NCBI GenBank assembly: GCA_031280945.1
Contig: JAITGB010000107.1
Span: 1-11,030, forward strand
DNA from: Spirochaetales bacterium
GTDB lineage: Bacteria; Spirochaetota; Spirochaetia; DTKZ01
Length of the DNA: 11,030 nucleotides
Direction: 5' to 3'
The translations under genes and the position numbers were made by a program. Shown one piece after another: positions 7,281 through 11,030 of this stretch (position 1 is its first letter; the number at the start of each line of letters is the position of its first letter). The notes below the pieces were generated by a model that was not told the origin of the DNA, did not search any database, and saw nothing but the letters and a program-made list of their open reading frames with translations.

Positions 7281-7453
7281 CGGGGGCGGAGCCCCCGTCC
7301 GCGCAAGGGGCTGGTCGCAAGTCCTTCGGACTTGCTGCTCGCCCATGCAGCCTGGATAGAAGCGGAAATCCTTGCGGATTTTGCAAAGCAAAATCCGCAA
7401 GGATTGGAGCGGATAGCCCGGTTTTTTGCCGCACAGCGGCAAAAAGTGCGCCC
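7281..7453 (-). repeat. Hairpin element B, between the kinase gene and manC
   Basis: Read on the minus strand this has the same order of parts as element A: GGGCGCA (7453-7447), a T-stem-A hairpin (about 7422-7445), the linker CCGGGCTATCCGCT (7421-7408), a perfect 18-bp-arm hairpin (7367-7405, three-base loop), the linker TTCCGCTTCTATCC (7367-7354), a hairpin with 8-bp arms (7317-7335) and the linker TTGCGACCAG (7320-7311). A further palindrome, CGGGGGC-GGA-GCCCCCG, lies at 7281-7297. The terminal repeats of element A are absent. The element begins about 21 bases after the kinase stop, in the sense orientation, and occupies most of the 303-bp gap to manC. The remainder (7172-7280) holds an AT-rich stretch with a GT run at about 7237-7247, and GGGAGG/CCTCCC at 7249-7268. 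Confidence 0.75.
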
Positions 7454-7474
7454 AAATGAACGAAACGGCAAAAC

Positions 7475-10051
7475 TTACGCTGCGTTGAGGTAGCGTTTGA
7501 GTTTTTCGATGACGTCTTCGATGTCTATGGGTTTGCCAACGTGGTCGTTCATGCCGGCGGCGAGGCATTTTTCTATGTCTTCGCGGAAGACGTTGGCGGT
7601 CATTGCAACTATGGGGATGTCCGCGGCCTGGGGCGTACCCAGGGCCCTGATGCGGCGCGTGGCTTCGTAGCCGTCCATTTCGGGCATTTGTACGTCCATG
7701 AAAATCATCTCGTACTTGCCGGGATTTTCGGCGAATTTTTTCAGGGCTTCTCTGCCGTTGTCCGCGCATTCTATTGTGATGCGGGTGGCTTCGAGCAGAG
7801 CGAGGACGATTTCCTGGTTGATTTTGACGTCTTCGGCGAGGAGTATGCTGTGTCCTTCAAAACAGCCGATTTCTTCTTCGGCGGACGTTTCGCGTACGGC
7901 GGCCTGTTCCATGCCGAGGCACTCGGCGATGCAGTCGGCAATGGAGGAGGGGAAGATGGGTTTGGGGAGGAATTTGGTAACTCCGGCCTCGCGGGCGTCT
8001 TTTTCTATGGCGCTGTACTCTATGGCGGACATCAGGATAACGGGAGTGTCTTTCGCCATGTCGTTGCCGCGAAGTTCGCGGGTGAGTTCTATGCCGTTCA
8101 TGCGGGGCATTTTCCAGTCTACAAAGTAAATGCTGTAGCCGCCCTTGTCTCCCACGCGGCGGAGGGCTTCCTCCGCGCTGCGGGCAGTCTCGCAGGCGAA
8201 CCCAAGTCTCTGGGCTATGTCTTCAAAGTATTCACGCACAGCTTCTTCGTCGTCAACAACAAGGGCGCTGATATTTTTCCAGTTTCTGGCGGCGTGGGGG
8301 GCGTCTTCGCCTGTGCCGCGTTTCATGCGCACGGCAACGATAAAGGAGGAACCTTTGCCTTCTTCCGATTCGATTGTGATGCCGCCTCCCATCATTTCGG
8401 CTATGCGTTTTGAGATTGCAAGGCCCAGGCCCGTGCCGCCGTACTTGCGCGAAATGCCGGATTCGGCCTGCGTAAAGGAGCTAAACAGGCGGGACTGCTG
8501 TTCGGGGCTGATGCCTATGCCCGTGTCGGTTACTGTTATGCGAAGCTCGTATTCGCGCAGGTCCTCGCCGTCTCTGGCTGCTGTATCCGCAGCGCTTCGG
8601 CTGCCGTCATGTTCGTGGCCAATTTCCGAGACAAGGGCAGCGTCAAGGGTGATGGAACCGCCCTCGGGGGTAAACTTCACGGCGTTGGAGAGAAGGTTGG
8701 CGATGACCTGGGCAAGGCGCTGGTCATCGCCCAGGAGCACACGGGGAATGTTTTTGTCGATGTGTACCTGAAAACTCTGGTTTTTCTCTTCAACGCGGAA
8801 GGTAATAACGCCCGCGACTTTTTGCAGCATTTTCTCAAAGTTAAAATCAGCGAAGGAAAGTTCCAGTTTGTTCGCTTCGATTTTGGACATATCGAGAATA
8901 TCGTTGATAACGCCCAGGAGGTGGGTTGAGGCTTCTTCGATTTTGGCGAGGCAGTAGTCTTTGCGTTCCACGGAGGCAGCGGTTTTTGCAATGGACGTCA
9001 TGCCGATAATGGCGTTCATGGGCGTCCTCATTTCGTGGCTCATGTTGGAGAGAAAGTCCCCCTTTGCGCGGCTTGCGTTTTCGGCTGTTTCTTTCAGTTC
9101 CTCAAGGCGCTGGTTCTGCTCCCGTATTTTGTTGAAGGGGGCGGCAATTATGTTGGCCGTGAAAACAGCACAGATGAGGCCGAGGCCCAGAAAAGCGGCT
9201 GAGGCGAGGAGGAGAATATAGCTTGTGCGGGCGGCAGGGCTTTCTTCTATGGGAGCCGCCGCCGCGACGAACCAGCCGTCCGAGCCACCGATAGGGGTGT
9301 AGGCGCATACGCGGGGAACTCCGTCGTAGGTGTAAACGCCTGAGCCTGATTTTCCCTTCTGCATTGTTTTGTAGAAAGTTTCCATGTGCTGGTCGCCTGA
9401 TTCCGCGGCGATTTCCGTAAGACTCTGGCGGTCCAGAACATGGCGGGGGTCTATGTTGGCGATGACGACGCCCTCATTGTCAATGATAAAAATATGCCCG
9501 CTTAGCCAGATTCTGAAATCCGAAGCGATTACGGAGAAAAAATTCCCCGGCAGGGTCGCCACGAGAATCCGCGCGCCCATGGGAACGCATATCCTTATAA
9601 TAAGGCCGCTCTCGGTTTTTTCCGTTGATGTTATGACCCGCTCTCCGGTAAAAGCTCTTTTCGCGTAGCGGCTCTGGGCGAACTCATGTCCCGGGGCGTT
9701 TCTTCCCAGGGAGAGTACGACACCCCGCGGGCTCAGCACAGCGAGCGACAGATAGTTGTGCCGCCTGAGCTGTTCCAGCAGGGCCAGCGAGAGAGCCCCC
9801 TCGTCCCCGCCCCGCAGAGAATCGGCGCTTACCGCAAGAACATTGGCGGCTACAACGTCGGCTTCGGCGCGCAGGAGCCGGAGGTTCGTGGAGACGAGCC
9901 TTCCTGATATGGCGCTGACAAGCTCCATATCGTCCTTGATGGTTTCAATCATGTGCAGGCGGTTAAAGTACAGGCTTAGGGACATACTGGAAGCGGTAAT
10001 GAGTATGACGATGGAAGCGACAATGAGAAGTACCTTTACTTTTATGGACAC
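7475..10051 (-). CDS. Membrane hybrid histidine kinase with Cache sensor and two receiver domains
   Basis: Inner-membrane sensor kinase of 858 residues that should autophosphorylate and pass phosphate to its own receivers. Order: membrane helix about 5-28; extracytoplasmic Cache-like sensor about 33-270; membrane helix about 277-299; linker coil; HisKA with SHEMRTP (phospho-His339); HATPase with NLLSNAVKF (Asn456), DTGIGI (509-514) and GGTGLGL (538-544); receiver 1 with Asp645 in FVDWKMP and Lys697; receiver 2 with Asp786 in FMDVQMP, Thr818 and Lys840. It has no C-terminal Hpt domain. The frame is open to an ATG at 10108, but the GTG at 10051-10049 is preferred: it has GGAGG seven bases upstream (10063-10059) and starts directly before the first membrane helix. 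The ligand is unknown. Both flanking intergenic regions contain hairpin elements. Confidence 0.92.
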   Translation of the reverse strand: MSIKVKVLLIVASIVILITASSMSLSLYFNRLHMIETIKDDMELVSAISGRLVSTNLRLLRAEADVVAANVLAVSADSLRGGDEGALSLALLEQLRRHNYLSLAVLSPRGVVLSLGRNAPGHEFAQSRYAKRAFTGERVITSTEKTESGLIIRICVPMGARILVATLPGNFFSVIASDFRIWLSGHIFIIDNEGVVIANIDPRHVLDRQSLTEIAAESGDQHMETFYKTMQKGKSGSGVYTYDGVPRVCAYTPIGGSDGWFVAAAAPIEESPAARTSYILLLASAAFLGLGLICAVFTANIIAAPFNKIREQNQRLEELKETAENASRAKGDFLSNMSHEMRTPMNAIIGMTSIAKTAASVERKDYCLAKIEEASTHLLGVINDILDMSKIEANKLELSFADFNFEKMLQKVAGVITFRVEEKNQSFQVHIDKNIPRVLLGDDQRLAQVIANLLSNAVKFTPEGGSITLDAALVSEIGHEHDGSRSAADTAARDGEDLREYELRITVTDTGIGISPEQQSRLFSSFTQAESGISRKYGGTGLGLAISKRIAEMMGGGITIESEEGKGSSFIVAVRMKRGTGEDAPHAARNWKNISALVVDDEEAVREYFEDIAQRLGFACETARSAEEALRRVGDKGGYSIYFVDWKMPRMNGIELTRELRGNDMAKDTPVILMSAIEYSAIEKDAREAGVTKFLPKPIFPSSIADCIAECLGMEQAAVRETSAEEEIGCFEGHSILLAEDVKINQEIVLALLEATRITIECADNGREALKKFAENPGKYEMIFMDVQMPEMDGYEATRRIRALGTPQAADIPIVAMTANVFREDIEKCLAAGMNDHVGKPIDIEDVIEKLKRYLNAA

Positions 10052-10079
10052 ACTACCGCCTCCGCTAAAAGGATATTTT

Positions 10080-10108
10080 ATATTAGCGCAGGCAGCGATG
10101 AAATTCAA
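10080..10108 (-). promoter_or_regulatory. Putative sigma70-like promoter of the hybrid kinase gene
   Basis: On the minus strand TTGAAT (10108-10103) and TAATAT (10085-10080) are 17 bases apart, each matching four of six consensus positions. The region just downstream is AT-rich. Transcription would start near 10073, leaving a leader of about 22 bases that contains the GGAGG at 10063-10059. This geometry supports the GTG start, because the alternative ATG at 10108 would lie upstream of the transcript. Confidence 0.5.
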
Positions 10109-10183
10109 CAGTGATTTTCCTAAAGGGTAGGGCCTCTTGCATATAGGTTTCTCGAAAATTCACGAAAGGGGAAATCAAAGCAA

Positions 10184-10456
10184 TGTCAACAATTTGAAGA
10201 ATTTGGGCGCATCCCAAGCAAATTTCCCGAAGGGAAATTTGCGAGCCCGATAAAACGCGGCTTGAAACTATACGCAAAATCAGGCTAAGTGCGTCATACC
10301 AGCGCTACGTGGCTGTGGCCCTAATCGCGTTTTTGAGGGGGCTATCCGCTGCAAGTCCTCGAAAGCGCCGATGCGCTTTCTGCGGGCTTTCCGCTTCTAT
10401 CCAGGCTGCATGGACGAGCAGCAATCCGTAAGGATTGCGACCAGTCCCTTGCGCGC
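10184..10456 (+). repeat. Hairpin element C, divergent member of the A/B family
   Basis: It begins with TGTCAACAA (10184-10192), close to the left inverted repeat of element A, and continues with ATTTGGGCGCA (10201-10211), shared exactly with B. Hairpins are GCAAATTTCCC-GAA-GGGAAATTTGC (10218-10242), GAAAGCGC-CGAT-GCGCTTTC (10361-10380) and GCAATCC-GTAA-GGATTGC (10421-10438). Family linkers are at 10339-10350 (GGGCTATCCGCT), 10389-10402 (TTCCGCTTCTATCC), 10403-10424 (also in B) and 10435-10444 (TTGCGACCAG). About 95 bases at 10243-10338 have no match in A or B. No right-hand inverted repeat is seen. Stems differ from those of A and B while the linkers are kept. No gene is supported here. Confidence 0.65.
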
Positions 10457-10482
10457 CAAAGGCCCCCGGGCCTATAACCCGC

Positions 10483-10681
10483 CCCGCCCCGGCGGAGCCG
10501 GGGCGGGAGACGGAAACCCCCGCGCCGCAAAGCGGCGCGGCGTCCACCGCGCGAAGCGCGGCGGACGGGCTACGCAATGCCCCGCGCTCCGCGCGGGCCG
10601 GGGGTGCAAGCCGGGGCGCTACGGGGCGGAGCCAATGGGTAGCCGGAGACCAATGGCTCCGGCTCAGGGGGCCTTGCCCCC
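10483..10681. repeat. Cluster of GC-rich short-loop palindromes
   Basis: Six stem-loops in 200 bp: 10483-10507 (11-bp arms, loop GGA), 10520-10540 (9-bp arms, loop AAA), 10542-10566 (interrupted stem, loop GAA), 10581-10597 (7-bp arms, loop TCC), 10641-10664 (8-bp arms, 8-base loop) and 10667-10681 (6-bp arms, loop CTT). Five share the apex GC-NNN-GC. The stretch is far more GC-rich than the surrounding genes. All reading frames through it encode low-complexity Arg/Gly/Ala/Pro protein and are not believable genes. The run T7 at 10702-10708 follows, with a weak possible pairing of 10671-10675 and 10697-10701, too poor to call a terminator. Confidence 0.7.
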
Positions 10682-10716
10682 CCACTTCACAGAGCGAAGG
10701 CTTTTTTTGAATATTC

Positions 10717-10745
10717 TTGACACTCCGGCGCGGAAAGGGTACACT
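10717..10745 (+). promoter_or_regulatory. Sigma70-like promoter of cheR
   Basis: A consensus TTGACA (10717-10722) is followed after exactly 17 bases by TACACT (10740-10745), which matches four of six -10 positions. The expected start of transcription is about 10751-10753, on or next to the cheR ATG at 10753. A possible Shine-Dalgarno (AAAGGG, 10734-10739) lies inside the promoter spacer, 13 bases before the ATG, so it would not be on this transcript. Confidence 0.6.
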
Positions 10746-10752
10746 GAACGTA

Positions 10753-11030
10753 ATGTCGGACTTTTTGAATAACGCTGATTTTGAGAAATTTCGCGCTCTT
10801 ATTTACCAGGCGAGCGGTATAACTTTTACCGAGACCAACAGGACTATTCTGGAGAGCCGGCTGCGCGAGAGGGTCAAACTGGCGGATGTTGTAACGGCGG
10901 CGGAGTATTACGAGCTTATCACAAAAAACGAGGGTGAGCTCAACGGGCTTCTGGACGCTGTAACGACGAACCTCACGAGGTTTTTTCGCAACACGGCGCA
11001 TTTTGACGCCCTTGTGAATACTGTGGTGCC
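10753..11030 (+). CDS. cheR: Chemotaxis receptor methyltransferase CheR, N-terminal part (cut by window end)
   Basis: S-adenosylmethionine-dependent methyltransferase that adds methyl groups to glutamates of chemoreceptors, setting adaptation in the chemotaxis pathway. Only 92 codons are inside the window and the frame is still open at the end. The start MSDFLNNADFEKFRALIYQASGI and the later segment LLDAVTTNLTRFFRNTAHFDAL match the all-helical N-terminal domain of CheR; TxNxTxFFRxxxHF is a family signature. The ATG is the natural family start. A strong promoter lies so close that the mRNA may be leaderless. The methyltransferase domain proper lies beyond the window. A single-domain CheR and a fusion cannot be told apart from this part. 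Confidence 0.88.
   Translation, partial: MSDFLNNADFEKFRALIYQASGITFTETNRTILESRLRERVKLADVVTAAEYYELITKNEGELNGLLDAVTTNLTRFFRNTAHFDALVNTVV

Noticed and set aside
7172..7471. A 100-codon N-terminal extension of manC
   Set aside because: These codons translate hairpin element B. The canonical nucleotidyltransferase start (MEAIVILAGG) begins at 7171.
10052..10108. ATG start of the hybrid kinase at 10108
   Set aside because: It has no clear ribosome binding site, adds 19 residues that do not look like part of the sensor, and would lie upstream of the predicted transcript start.
10160..10190. Kinase promoter using the TTGACA at 10190-10185 (minus strand)
   Set aside because: No acceptable -10 box lies 16-18 bases downstream. 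The pair at 10108/10080 has correct spacing and a better distance to the GTG start.
10305..10772. Reading frames of about 60-130 codons in the 10.3-10.8 kb gap, on both strands
   Set aside because: They are Arg/Gly/Ala/Pro-rich translations of palindromes and of element C. They lack family motifs, and the plus-strand ones conflict with the cheR promoter.

Overview
The window looks like the chromosome of a free-living or host-associated spirochaete of the Treponema group. This is an inference from gene content (a partial cheR, a hybrid kinase with a Cache sensor, a diguanylate cyclase, an aroD-aroE fusion) and from families of short hairpin repeats between genes. No rRNA or other phylogenetic marker is present, so the assignment is tentative. 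Base composition is moderately GC-rich and similar across the genes; the intergenic repeats are the only compositional outliers.

Layout from left to right. (1) A plus-strand multidomain diguanylate cyclase (Hpt, degenerate receiver, receiver, GGDEF) is followed by an overlapping azlC-azlD pair for branched-chain amino-acid export. (2) A 234-bp hairpin element with perfect 18-bp terminal inverted repeats separates azlD from a convergent minus-strand operon. (3) That operon, read right to left, is manC (mannose-1-phosphate guanylyltransferase), a small secreted protein with two BamE/SmpA-like repeats, a fused aroDE (3-dehydroquinate dehydratase plus shikimate dehydrogenase), and a zinc-dependent medium-chain alcohol/polyol dehydrogenase. 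All three internal junctions overlap (GTGA, TGATG, ATGA), so the four genes are probably translated in a coupled way. (4) Upstream of manC, in the same orientation, is a large membrane hybrid histidine kinase (Cache sensor, HisKA, HATPase, two receivers). A second hairpin element lies between its stop codon and manC. (5) A gene-free stretch of about 700 bp holds the kinase promoter, a third and more divergent hairpin element, a run of very GC-rich palindromes, and a strong sigma70-like promoter. That promoter drives cheR, which is cut by the window end.

The genes themselves belong to known families. The least explained content is the hairpin elements. Three copies share short conserved linker sequences, while the stems between the linkers differ in sequence and remain perfectly paired. 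Two of the three sit just after a stop codon in the sense orientation. This suggests a structured RNA or a mobile palindromic element rather than random repeats. Signalling is the other theme: the Hpt-bearing cyclase and the hybrid kinase, which has no Hpt, could be parts of a phosphorelay, but the sequence alone does not show that they interact.
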